Assembly (NCBI GenBank): GCA_041583495.1
Contig: JBFHFS010000059.1
Span: 1-30,295 of the forward strand
Direction: 5' to 3'
Source of the DNA: JBFHFS01 sp041583495
GTDB lineage: Bacteria; Bacteroidota; Bacteroidia; Bacteroidales; Marinilabiliaceae
Length of the DNA stretch: 30,295 bases
Shown here: positions 6,649 through 15,298 of the stretch, in pieces
Position numbering within the stretch: the stretch's first letter is position 1
Layout of the letters: each line of letters opens with the position of its first letter
Translations under genes and position numbers: made by a program
Notes under the pieces: generated by a model
Seen by the model: only the letters and a program-made list of their open reading frames with translations
Told to the model about the DNA's origin: nothing
Database searches by the model: none

Positions 6649-8484
6649 TTATCTTCTTTGGTGGTCTTTGGATACCATTTGCAAATAGGCTTTGGCCTTT
6701 AAGCTGTCTGTTCCATTGGCAGTTCCTTCGAACCTCAAAAAACCGTTGCTTGGATTGTCAAACACCTGGTGGTTGTTTTTGTTTATAAGGCCGAAGCCAT
6801 CGGGATAATCGAAAAAGGCAAATCCCTCGAGCCCACGGTCTAAAATATTTTTACTAAAGGTAAAAGCAGAGGCATCCAGGTCAAGCTGTTTCAACAAAGT
6901 GGCAGCGATATCGGTTTGACCGCCATAAGTCGACACAACTGTATCCTTTACCGCCAAAGCTCCTCCTGTCCAAAGCATCGGGATCTGAAAACGGGTCCTA
7001 TCAGTGAATTTGGCCTTATCGGATCCCACCACGCTATGGTCGGCCACCAAAACAAAGAGGGTATTATCCCAGAGTCCCTCTTTTTTAACTTCCTTGAAAA
7101 AATTGCCAAGGCAACGATCGGTGTAGCAGACGGAGTTGTAATAGGGATCATCGAAAACCTGCTCCATTGGCACCACAAAGGGCTCGTGACTACTGAGTGT
7201 AAAATAGAATTTAAACCAGGGCGATTGGGATGTCTTCATCAGATCAAGCAGCTTATCGAAGGTATACTCATCGTGCACCCCCCATTTTTTGCCATGGTAC
7301 TCCGATGGGAAATCATCGATGGTCACCACCTCATCGAACCCGGCCAGCGTCACAAACGAGTTCATGCTCTTAAATCCAATATCTCCTCCATAAATGTAAC
7401 TGAAATCCTTGTATCCTTCTGATTGCAAATGCACCGAAAGAAAATCCAGTGATTGCGATTTGGCAGGATACTGCATGATTGAATAAAGCGGCATCACAGG
7501 ATACCCGGCCAGGACCCCCACCAACCCTTTATCGGAGCGGACACTGGAAGCAAAGAAATTAGAAAAGAAAATGCCTTCCTTTAGCAGGGCATTAAAATTG
7601 GGGGTTATATCAACCCCTCCCAGGGGGGCAATTACCTGAGCCGAGAAACTCTCCAATAGAATGAAAACGATGTTGGGCCGTTCCTGGTTCAATACCCTGG
7701 GAAACGCATTGGTTTGAGTCATCATATCCTCAAAGATTCTTTCTGCCTGCTCGTCGGGCATAAAGTGGTAGGTAGTGGCCGTGGCATCAACACTCTTTAA
7801 TGAATAACCCAGATTCCAAAGGGGGTTGATGGCTGCATGATTGGCAAATAGATATCTGGAAAAATAGGCCACCCCGGTATTGATGGGTGCCACCCCAAAA
7901 CTACCCCGTATCGGAATAATGGTTAAAGCCCCAACAAATGCCGTCAGCAGGAAGGTTAACGCCCATTGCTTTCCCTGCAAACGGCCAGGCGTGCGCCCAT
8001 TTTTACGTTTAGCCACCCATCTCTTATAAACCCATATAAAGAATACCGAGAGAACAACCCAAACCACCACAAACAAGACCACTTCGGCCCATTGCAAGGA
8101 GGCCATAACAACAGCGGGCGTTTTAAGAAACGAGAGCGCCTCACTGTTAAGATGGCTGCCCCAATACCGGTAAAGATTGGCATCCCCCAGGAGCGCCATC
8201 ACAAAAAATGGAATTAAAATGTAGTTGAAGAGATGGATGCAATGCCAACAAAAGCGTCGGCCTATAGCCAGTACGGGCAGTTGCACCACTACCGACAACA
8301 ACAGCAGGTAACCGGTAAAGGAGCTGTCGAGACGCAATCCCAAACCAAACGATGCCCCCAAAACAGCCCAGGGCACCTCGGCCGCCAGACCATAATTTAT
8401 CAACACAAAAAGAAACCGGTGAACCCCAAAAAAGACCAACCAAAAAAGGGCCGCCTTGAGGAGTATCGTTATGAAATGTCTCAT
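6649..8484 (-). CDS. LTA synthase-like membrane sulfatase-fold phosphotransferase
   Basis: Inner-membrane protein of the LtaS/OpgB-like alkaline-phosphatase superfamily, expected to transfer a phosphoglycerol or similar head group to an envelope glycan or to cleave a phosphodiester. About five hydrophobic segments occupy residues 1-195 (roughly 5-30, 37-75, 86-102, 131-154, 174-192), followed by a periplasmic catalytic domain. Metal and nucleophile positions are visible: NIVFILLESF with Glu278, SSVRSDKG with Ser317 where the nucleophile lies, SSHEPF, and VADHS with Asp482/His483. The nucleophile is Ser, whereas LtaS uses Thr. 611 residues, normal size. It is the first gene of a likely two-gene unit with U32. 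The exact substrate is not inferable; Gram-negative members act on lipids or periplasmic glucans. Confidence 0.88.
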   Translation of the reverse strand: MRHFITILLKAALFWLVFFGVHRFLFVLINYGLAAEVPWAVLGASFGLGLRLDSSFTGYLLLLSVVVQLPVLAIGRRFCWHCIHLFNYILIPFFVMALLGDANLYRYWGSHLNSEALSFLKTPAVVMASLQWAEVVLFVVVWVVLSVFFIWVYKRWVAKRKNGRTPGRLQGKQWALTFLLTAFVGALTIIPIRGSFGVAPINTGVAYFSRYLFANHAAINPLWNLGYSLKSVDATATTYHFMPDEQAERIFEDMMTQTNAFPRVLNQERPNIVFILLESFSAQVIAPLGGVDITPNFNALLKEGIFFSNFFASSVRSDKGLVGVLAGYPVMPLYSIMQYPAKSQSLDFLSVHLQSEGYKDFSYIYGGDIGFKSMNSFVTLAGFDEVVTIDDFPSEYHGKKWGVHDEYTFDKLLDLMKTSQSPWFKFYFTLSSHEPFVVPMEQVFDDPYYNSVCYTDRCLGNFFKEVKKEGLWDNTLFVLVADHSVVGSDKAKFTDRTRFQIPMLWTGGALAVKDTVVSTYGGQTDIAATLLKQLDLDASAFTFSKNILDRGLEGFAFFDYPDGFGLINKNNHQVFDNPSNGFLRFEGTANGTDSLKAKAYLQMVSKDHQRR

Positions 8485-8734
8485 TTTAAAGAATTAACCC
8501 AACACAAAAAATCCCTTCATACCAATGAAGCTCATTACCTAAATTATTATTGGCCGCTTAGGAACTACAAAAATGAACCTTTTGAATCACAAACCCCACA
8601 AAATAAGGCAATAAAATGACATAAGAGAAACGATTGTTTTTAACATCTCCCACCCTGACTTAGGCCTTACGAATTGATTGTCTTGCATTTACCTCCCAAA
8701 AAACACATTGTTGGCCAACTTAGAAGAAAATATT

Positions 8735-8742
8735 TAAATTTG
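8735..8742 (+). promoter_or_regulatory. candidate promoter in the divergent gap before the GT2 gene
   Basis: TAAATTTG at 8735-8742 is a full match to the Bacteroidota -7 consensus TAnnTTTG. A TTG at 8711-8713 lies 21 bases upstream, close to the expected -33 position. It would give a leader of about 110 bases before the ATG at 8860. The 375-base gap 8485-8859 between divergent genes otherwise shows no gene; a weaker reverse-strand TATTTTG at 8599-8605 could serve the LTA-synthase-like gene. Confidence 0.45.
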
Positions 8743-8859
8743 TGCATCCTTACCCCGGCTGTTTGGCAGGATATAATTTTTAATGTTTGCGATCAACCCC
8801 TTGATAATATTTATCCGTGAACGGATTTTCCAAATCTACAGGTCACAACCAATTTTCCA

Positions 8860-9687
8860 ATGAAGTACAAGGCATCCGTAATATTTACCACCTATAATCA
8901 ACCCAAATGGCTTGAAAAAGCGTTATGGGGATATGAACACCAAACCCTCCGGAATTTTGAAGTTATCATTGCCGACGATGGCTCCGGCCCCGAGACCAAA
9001 AAAGTGGTTGAGCAGGCTCAAAAAAAACTCCCCATCGACATCAAGCATATCTGGCATCCCGACGAAGGTTACCAAAAATGTCCCATCTTAAACAAGGCCA
9101 TTATGGCCTCAGAGGCGGACTATCTAATTTTTTCGGATGGCGATTGCATTCCCCGTAAGGATTTTGTGGAGACTCACCTTCACTTTGCCCAAAAAGGTTA
9201 TTTCCTTTCGGGAGGCATGCTCCGCTTACCTCTGGCATTAAGTCAACAGATCGCTTACCAGGACATTTCATCGCAGGATGCCTTTAATGTTCAATGGCTT
9301 TGGGCACACGGGTTCCCCAAAAACTTCAAAATATCCAAACTGGTTAAAGCCCCCTGGTTTAAAAAGCTCATGAATACCATTACCCCTACCAATGCCTCCT
9401 GGAACGGGCACAATGCCTCCGCCTGGAAAGCCGACATCCTGGCGATCAATGGGTTCAACGAAGACATGCACTACGGGGGTCAGGATCGTGAATTCGGAGA
9501 GCGCTTATTCAATTCCGGGATTCAATCCAAACAGATTAGATACTCAGCTGTTTGCCTACACCTGGAGCATGGCAGGCCCTATAAAACCAAAGAATCGATT
9601 CAGCGCAATAAGGCTATTCGTAAAATGGTTAAGACCACCCGGAATATCAAAACCCCCAACGGGATTGAGAAAATTAAACCCTCTTAA
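8860..9687 (+). CDS. glycosyltransferase family 2 protein
   Basis: GT-A fold inverting glycosyltransferase acting in the cytoplasm on a nucleotide sugar, probably for LPS core or another surface glycan. N-terminal SVIFTTYNQPKWL and VIIADDGSG (Asp39-Asp40) bind the nucleotide; DGDC at 93-96 is the metal-binding DXD-type motif; NGFNEDMHYGGQDREFGERL near 198-216 is the acidic C-terminal segment seen in galactosyltransferase-like (Glyco_transf_7C) members and carries the likely catalytic acidic residue. 275 residues, no membrane segment. It is the only forward-strand gene of the glycosyltransferase group and converges on a second GT2 that shares the same motif order. Confidence 0.88.
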   Translation: MKYKASVIFTTYNQPKWLEKALWGYEHQTLRNFEVIIADDGSGPETKKVVEQAQKKLPIDIKHIWHPDEGYQKCPILNKAIMASEADYLIFSDGDCIPRKDFVETHLHFAQKGYFLSGGMLRLPLALSQQIAYQDISSQDAFNVQWLWAHGFPKNFKISKLVKAPWFKKLMNTITPTNASWNGHNASAWKADILAINGFNEDMHYGGQDREFGERLFNSGIQSKQIRYSAVCLHLEHGRPYKTKESIQRNKAIRKMVKTTRNIKTPNGIEKIKPS

Positions 9688-9743
9688 AGCAAGGGCTCAA
9701 GCACTTCCTCTCACTCAACACACAAAACACGGCTGTCTATAGA

Positions 9744-9759
9744 TTTGCCATAAGGCAAA
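9744..9759. other. small hairpin between convergent GT2 genes
   Basis: TTTGCC (9744-9749) and GGCAAA (9754-9759) form a 6-bp stem with an ATAA loop in the 94-base gap between the two convergent GT2 genes. No T tract follows on either strand, so a termination role is only possible, not shown. Confidence 0.3.
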
Positions 9760-9781
9760 ACCACACCTAACTCCATACAGT

Positions 9782-10606
9782 CTATTCGTTTTTTTGTATT
9801 CCATTCAGGCAAACGTATTGCTGCTTATGCTGCTTATGCTGCATGATTAATTCATTCTCCTTCTGATCTATCCAACTCTCTTTGTGGAATAAATGGTACT
9901 GAACAGCCATATTTCTAAGCGATTCAATATGGTAACCCAATCCCTTAAACCGCCATCCCAGGTCAATATCTTCACCAATGGCCGGTCTTGTATAATCTTC
10001 ATCAAACCCGTTGATGTCGAAGAGTGCCTTTTTACTAAAAGACATGTTACAGCCCTTTATCTGATACATGCTGCGCATTTTAGGGATCATTCCCAACCAG
10101 GAAGCTGGGTCGATAAAAATGCCCTCTTCCCGGAATTTGGCGCCCCACCCTTTCAACTTAAAATAATTCCGTCCAATAAATTTTTGAATCTGAAGGATAC
10201 GCGTCTGGTCTTCCAGTAGCCAATGGGTGGTTTTGGGATCCAGCTTAATGCGCTTGCCCGCCAATATGGCTTTGGGTGCCGCTAATTTGGTGTGAAATTC
10301 TATAAATCTTGGATGCAACACGCAATCGCCATCGATAAATATTAAATGGTCGGTATGGGCAAATAGGGCCGACTTATTAAGCATTTTATTTTTTTGCCAC
10401 CCCAGATCTGGTTGCGTTAAATGGTATAATTTATAAGAACTCCGATAAGCCTCCAGGAACGCTCTCATGGAGTCATGCTCTGCATCCTCAGAAACAATTA
10501 TTTCGAATCGTTTCTCTGTTTGAAATTCCAAAGAATCCAAAACACATTTCAGAAACGGCACATTATCGTAGACCGATATTATTAATGATGCAATAGGTTT
10601 ATCCAT
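9782..10606 (-). CDS. glycosyltransferase family 2 protein
   Basis: Second GT2 enzyme, 274 residues from the ATG at 10606; an in-frame GTG at 10645 would add 13 hydrophobic residues before the conserved start (MDKPIASLIISVYDNVPFL) and is less likely. SEDA at 39-42 replaces the more common DDGS, DGDC is at 92-95, and GFDEDYTRPAIGEDIDLGWRFKG supplies the C-terminal acidic segment. Motif order and size resemble the convergent GT2 gene, so the two may be distant paralogues. The last codons include a short 9-base repeat (GCTGCTTAT) giving HKQHKQQ. It lies 92 bases downstream of the GT4 gene and is probably the last gene of the GT90-GT4-GT2 unit. Confidence 0.86.
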   Translation of the reverse strand: MDKPIASLIISVYDNVPFLKCVLDSLEFQTEKRFEIIVSEDAEHDSMRAFLEAYRSSYKLYHLTQPDLGWQKNKMLNKSALFAHTDHLIFIDGDCVLHPRFIEFHTKLAAPKAILAGKRIKLDPKTTHWLLEDQTRILQIQKFIGRNYFKLKGWGAKFREEGIFIDPASWLGMIPKMRSMYQIKGCNMSFSKKALFDINGFDEDYTRPAIGEDIDLGWRFKGLGYHIESLRNMAVQYHLFHKESWIDQKENELIMQHKQHKQQYVCLNGIQKNE

Positions 10607-10698
10607 AAGGATTAGAATACTGACTAAAACAAGGTTTAACTTCACAAAAAATTCCGGCGACCAGCCTTTCCTGCCCTGAAATTGAAAAAAATAAGTTT

Positions 10699-11784
10699 CT
10701 AAGAGTTCAATACCTCATCTAATTCATGAACCATTTTACTCACCGAAAACTGATTTCCCACCAACTCAGCGGCTCTCAATCCAAACCTTTTTCGTTTGGC
10801 TTCATCGCCAATTAAATTTATTAAGGCACTGGTGAGTTGCTCAACATTGCGGGGTTCAACAACATAACCATTGTGCCCGTTTTGAATCAGCTCAGTTACT
10901 CCGTTTACATTACTGGCCACCACCGGCAACTGGTGAGCCATGGCTTCCAGTACCGAATTGGGCATCCCTTCGTATAAAGAAGGAATGACAAATACATGAG
11001 AGCCGGCCAAAAGAGGATGAACATCATTAACAAAACCCAGCAGGTGAAAATGATCTGAGATCTTTAACTTCTCTATTAATTTCCTTAACGGCTTCTCTAA
11101 CTTACCACAGCCGGCCACAAAAAAGAACACATTGGGCGTTTGGTCAATAATGGTTTTGGCAGCATGAATCAAAAACTCAAAACCCTTCTGATGGGCTAAA
11201 CGCCCGGTGGAAAGCACTATAATGGGATTGTTCACCCCGGAAGGGAAAAATGGTGAGAAGTCAAATCCTGCATCTTCCCGGGAAAAAACCTCCACCCCAT
11301 TATAGACAACCTGAATAAAATCGGGGGGCACAGGCAAAAAGCCCTCATATAGATTCTTTATTGTATGCGTGTTGGTAATCATTCCGTCGCAAAGATACTT
11401 TACCGTAACTCTGTACCACCAACCATCTCTCATCAATTGCAATCCCTGACGGCTTAATACTTTGGTTTTTAAGCCGGCCCATTTTACAGCCAGGGAGGCT
11501 ACCCGCCAGTCCTTATTTTGGCAGCCGATGATAGCATCGGGTTTAAATTTCTTAAAGAAGCTATAAAACCTGGCCACCGCCCAAAAATCAAAATCAGAAA
11601 CAGCAGATATCTCCACCACCGGGATGTTGTTCTTTGCGGCGCGCAGGGCTAGTATCGAGCCTTTTTTACAGGCAATGGCCGTATGGTGCCCCAACGACAT
11701 GAGCCCGGAGGCGGCCATGATCATCCACTTTTCGCCACCGCCCCATTTTCTTTTCCCAATTGAATTAATTATTAGAATATTCAT
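10699..11784 (-). CDS. glycosyltransferase family 4 protein
   Basis: Retaining GT-B fold glycosyltransferase, probably adding a sugar to LPS core or a surface polysaccharide on the cytoplasmic face of the membrane. The N-terminal GGGEKWMIMAASGLMSLGH segment is the acceptor-domain glycine loop; LSTGRLAHQKGFEFLI opens the C-terminal nucleotide-sugar domain; SLYEGMPNSVLEAMAHQLPVV contains the diagnostic E-x7-E pair. 361 residues, normal size. It begins 7 bases after the GT90 stop, so the two are translationally close and surely in one operon. Donor and acceptor are not predictable. Confidence 0.9.
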   Translation of the reverse strand: MNILIINSIGKRKWGGGEKWMIMAASGLMSLGHHTAIACKKGSILALRAAKNNIPVVEISAVSDFDFWAVARFYSFFKKFKPDAIIGCQNKDWRVASLAVKWAGLKTKVLSRQGLQLMRDGWWYRVTVKYLCDGMITNTHTIKNLYEGFLPVPPDFIQVVYNGVEVFSREDAGFDFSPFFPSGVNNPIIVLSTGRLAHQKGFEFLIHAAKTIIDQTPNVFFFVAGCGKLEKPLRKLIEKLKISDHFHLLGFVNDVHPLLAGSHVFVIPSLYEGMPNSVLEAMAHQLPVVASNVNGVTELIQNGHNGYVVEPRNVEQLTSALINLIGDEAKRKRFGLRAAELVGNQFSVSKMVHELDEVLNS

Positions 11785-11791
11785 CTATATT

Positions 11792-12766
11792 TTAATGCTT
11801 TTGTCCCGTATAAAGAAAATATTTATCCAGGACAAGCAATGAAATAAGATCTTCTCTTTTTTGATTACTGAATTGGTCAATATAGCTGTGAGCATTTTTT
11901 ATAATTTGCAGGCTTTCCTCCGGGTGATCAATGTAATAATCGAGACGCTCTTCCAGGTCCGAATAGTCATCCTTAACCAAAACATAATGATAATTCGGAA
12001 TTAAGGTCCCCTCCATAAACCATGTTTCATATTTTGGCTTTGACATAACGGCTAACGAATTAGAGGACATTACCCACTTTAGATTGGTGGCCACATCATT
12101 TCCTTCGATACAAAGAATAAACTTATACCCAAGTTGTTGCTCAATGGTCAACTTTGGTTTTGCCCACTGGACATATTTTTCAAATTTATTGGTATACCCC
12201 ACATCACATTTGGGATGATTAAAAAAATCCTGCAGGAAAAGAATTCTATGGGGCTTCGTTTCAGAAACGTGCCCCCGCCAAACAATCTTATTTTCTTTTT
12301 TCTCAAACACCCTGCCGTCCTTCAGAAAGGAAAAGTGCCTGTATTTATTAAGATTAAGCAACACCGATCGGGCATTATCCCCGGCAACCGGCCGACTCTT
12401 CACCAGGGACGGTCTCTCGGGAACATATGTAATATCCCCAAAAAGAAAATTAGCATTTAGTGAGCCATTAAAATAACGAGTATATTCGTAGGTATCGAAA
12501 AAATAGGTCTTATTACGAGCCCCTATTTTTAGGTCTGAAAGGCCAATAGCCTGATCTCCCAACTCCTCAAAACCATCCAGCTTATTGTAATAATCTACAC
12601 GTTTTTGAATTTCCACATCCTCATCCCGGAAAAGTGAAACTAATTTTTGCTTATATTTTTTGGTCAACAACCACTTAGGCAACAACAGCCTATAATAGCC
12701 TATAACATAATATATAAGCTTAATCTTTTTATGCTTTAAAGAATATATTTGTTGAAAAAAATTCAT
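11792..12766 (-). CDS. glycosyltransferase family 90 (CAP10/LpsA-like) protein
   Basis: Member of the CAP10/KDELC (GT90) family, whose bacterial members are described as LPS core sugar transferases. Diagnostic stretches are KIVWRGHVSETKPHR, YKFILCIEGNDVATNLKW and VMSSNSLAVMSKPKYETWF in the C-terminal half. The ATG at 12766 (MNFFQQIYS) gives 324 residues; the longer frame could only start at a TTG at 12820 and its first 18 residues look non-native, so I prefer 12766. It is the first gene of the minus-strand GT90-GT4-GT2 group. The coding text looks richer in A/T than its neighbours, a common feature of LPS glycosyltransferase genes acquired by exchange (judged by eye). Confidence 0.87.
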   Translation of the reverse strand: MNFFQQIYSLKHKKIKLIYYVIGYYRLLLPKWLLTKKYKQKLVSLFRDEDVEIQKRVDYYNKLDGFEELGDQAIGLSDLKIGARNKTYFFDTYEYTRYFNGSLNANFLFGDITYVPERPSLVKSRPVAGDNARSVLLNLNKYRHFSFLKDGRVFEKKENKIVWRGHVSETKPHRILFLQDFFNHPKCDVGYTNKFEKYVQWAKPKLTIEQQLGYKFILCIEGNDVATNLKWVMSSNSLAVMSKPKYETWFMEGTLIPNYHYVLVKDDYSDLEERLDYYIDHPEESLQIIKNAHSYIDQFSNQKREDLISLLVLDKYFLYTGQKH

Positions 12767-13333
12767 GCCTGGAAAATTTTCTGTTTGAATTCTTGCACAA
12801 GATTCAACTTCACCATTCAAATTGACTCAAAATGCGAACTTACTAAATAAATTTTACCTGGACCTTTTAATTATTTGAATTAGGTCCCTCTTAGTTGAAT
12901 TTTAGACAAAGGGATTCCCCTGAAACCATAAGCGGGAAATACCTTCGGGAAATCATTCATTAAAACTTTAAAGGTTAACAACCCATTTGGCCTTGGATGA
13001 AAATTTAATCTTTCCAGCCTGATTTCAAAAACAAAACTTAAACAGGTTCTATGTATCCAACAGGAAAAACACTGAGCCCGGAGCCTTCATTAAAAATGTG
13101 GCAAACTAACAAGGACGAACAATCCGTGTATAAAAGAGTACGATAAGGAGCCGCGCCCCACGGGCCTTTCAAGGTTTAAAGGGGTAAAGGAGGCCTTCTT
13201 ATTCTTAAAACCTTTATCTTTAGCTGAATTTTTACTCTTGTGAAGGGTTTGCCTCCAGTTATTCAGCTTTCACCCACGGATGAAGAGCGGCAGAGACAAG
13301 CTACTCACCTATTAAAAATAAAAATACTTTCGA
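12767..13333. other. 567-base divergent intergenic region without a recognised gene
   Basis: The gap lies between the divergent GT90 gene and the DUF3857 gene and must hold both promoters. I see an imperfect hairpin GGACCT (12860-12865) / AGGTCC (12882-12887) that extends through AATT pairs with a 3-base bulge, and a weak -7-like TATCTTTA at about 13214 in front of the DUF3857 gene. No open frame here resembles a protein and I recognise no known RNA or riboswitch. Confidence 0.5.
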
Positions 13334-15298
13334 ATGAAAAATCTCATTCTGGCAGGATTAATGCTTTGGGGCCTTCAGCTCACGGCATTTTCAGGGCCCG
13401 TTACCCAACTGATTCAGAAAGCAGGCGATGGTGCTGCCCACCCCGGAGCAAGTCATGTAATCATCTTCGACAGCACCCGGGTAGATATGCAGGAATCAGG
13501 ACTCAGCTATTACAACGAGCACAAGCTCATCAAAATACTGAATGTTCAGGGCGCCAAAAAATTTACCACCTATAAATACGATTACGATCCGTTGTCGGCC
13601 TTTGCCGAAATACAAAAGGTGATAATCTATTACAGCGATGGCAACCAAAAGGTGTTGACTCCTCAGGATGAATTGGATTACCCTGCTCCGGCAGGAACCA
13701 TCCTATGGGGTGCCCGTCAAAAGATGGTTGAATTGGGCCGCCTTGAACCGGGCGATGCCTTCGAAGTATTTCTCTTCAAAAAAGGATTTACCTACGCCCT
13801 CCTAACGCAGGAAAGCGCCGACGACGACCGTTATATCCCTCCCATGCGGGGACATTACTACGACATCGTCCCCTTTTGGTCCGACGCCCCTCTGCTTAAG
13901 AAAGTATACCAGGCCTTGATTCCCAATACCAAAACCATTCAGTACCAGGTATACAATGGAAAGTTAAAGGTTTCGAAACAGAACATGGGGGATAAAACCC
14001 GATACGATTTTTCACTCACCGCCATCACTCCTCTTAAAACCGAACCCAACATGGTGGCAGCCTCCGACATTGCCCCCAAACTGTTGATATCTACCGCGCC
14101 CGACTGGTTCGCCAAGTCGAAGTGGTTTTATGGCGTCAACCAAGATTATGGCAGCTTTGAATCCACTCCGGAAATAGACCGAAAGGTCAATGAAATTTTG
14201 GCGGGAGCCACCTCGGAGATAGATTCGGTAAGCCGGTTGACGCACTGGGTGGCCGATGAGATACGTTACTTTGGATTATCGATGGGTAAAGGCGAAGGTT
14301 ATACCTTACACAACGCCATCATGAATTTCACCGATCGGTGTGGCGTATGTAAGGATAAAGCATCCATGCTCATCACCATGCTCCGTTCGGCTGGTTTTGA
14401 AGCCTATGCCTCCATGACCATGGCGGGTTCCCGTATCGACCGCATTCCCGCCGATCAGTTTAACCATTCGGTAGCGGTGGTGCGCCTGTCTGATGGGAAA
14501 CTACATCCCCTCGATCCCACATGGGTTCCCTTCGTGCGTGAATTATGGTCCAGCGCCGAGCAACAACAAAACTACCTGCCTGGGCTTCCCGAAGGCAGTG
14601 ACCTGCTGGAAACCCCCATCTCTCCACCTGAAAACCACTTTGTTAAGATTAACAATCATGCAAATCTCCAATCAGATGGAACCCTTACGGGAGAGATCGC
14701 CATCGAGGCAGAGGGACAATCGGATGCCAGCCTGCGAAGAATGTTTACCGGCGCTTTTAAAGCCCTTTGGCAAGAGAACCTGGAAAATGAATTGCTTGCC
14801 ATTTGTCCTCAGGCCACCATCGATTCGGTCGATTATGGTACCGATCCTTATAACTACATGGCTGGCCCCATCCTTCTTAAACTGAGTTACAGGATCCCCG
14901 ATTACGCGCTTATCTCGGATAAAGAAATTATTTTCACCCCGCTGGCCGCCTCCGGCATTTTTAAACGCGCCATGGGACAACTCTATATCGACACCACACC
15001 GGGAGAAAGAACCTTTCCATTCCGGGATCGCTGTTCCCGACGGGTGGAGATTGAGGACAACACCGCCCTGCCTTCAGGATTCAGCGTGGCATGGTTGCCT
15101 GAGCTGATTGATGTTGAGGGCACCGGGGCCTCTTTCCAGGGAACCTTTTCCGTAGAAAAGGGACACCTGAAGCTGACTGAAATTGCCAACTTTTACAAAA
15201 GGATTTATCAGCCGCTTGACTGGCCATCGTTCAGGCAGGCAGTAGAAATGCAAAAGAAGATCGCAGACAATCCGGTAATCTTAAAGAATGAAATTTAA
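13334..15298 (+). CDS. DUF3857/transglutaminase-like exported protein
   Basis: Predicted periplasmic or outer-envelope protein with an N-terminal signal peptide (MKNLILAGLMLWGLQLTAFS), a DUF3857 beta domain (about residues 40-240) and a transglutaminase-like core. The catalytic triad appears intact: DRCGVCKDKA with Cys339 (Cys336 nearby), QFNHSVAVV with His378 and HPLDPTW with Asp394. The C-terminal ~230 residues form the extra beta domain usual for this architecture. 654 residues. Family members are thought to act as cysteine proteases, cross-linkers or peptide-binding envelope enzymes; none is well characterised in Bacteroidota. Its stop codon overlaps the start of the next gene (TAATG), so the pair is translationally coupled. 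Confidence 0.87.
   Translation: MKNLILAGLMLWGLQLTAFSGPVTQLIQKAGDGAAHPGASHVIIFDSTRVDMQESGLSYYNEHKLIKILNVQGAKKFTTYKYDYDPLSAFAEIQKVIIYYSDGNQKVLTPQDELDYPAPAGTILWGARQKMVELGRLEPGDAFEVFLFKKGFTYALLTQESADDDRYIPPMRGHYYDIVPFWSDAPLLKKVYQALIPNTKTIQYQVYNGKLKVSKQNMGDKTRYDFSLTAITPLKTEPNMVAASDIAPKLLISTAPDWFAKSKWFYGVNQDYGSFESTPEIDRKVNEILAGATSEIDSVSRLTHWVADEIRYFGLSMGKGEGYTLHNAIMNFTDRCGVCKDKASMLITMLRSAGFEAYASMTMAGSRIDRIPADQFNHSVAVVRLSDGKLHPLDPTWVPFVRELWSSAEQQQNYLPGLPEGSDLLETPISPPENHFVKINNHANLQSDGTLTGEIAIEAEGQSDASLRRMFTGAFKALWQENLENELLAICPQATIDSVDYGTDPYNYMAGPILLKLSYRIPDYALISDKEIIFTPLAASGIFKRAMGQLYIDTTPGERTFPFRDRCSRRVEIEDNTALPSGFSVAWLPELIDVEGTGASFQGTFSVEKGHLKLTEIANFYKRIYQPLDWPSFRQAVEMQKKIADNPVILKNEI

Noticed and set aside
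8233..8619. 128-codon forward open frame
   Set aside because: Mostly antisense to the LTA-synthase-like gene; Gln/Lys-rich translation typical of a shadow frame.
9744..9759. Bidirectional terminator between convergent GT2 genes
   Set aside because: Only a 6-bp stem, and no T tract follows on either strand; kept as a low-confidence hairpin.
9828..9846. Microsatellite phase-variation tract in GT2
   Set aside because: The 9-base unit is a multiple of three, so changes in copy number would not shift the frame; it only varies the C-terminal HKQ residues.
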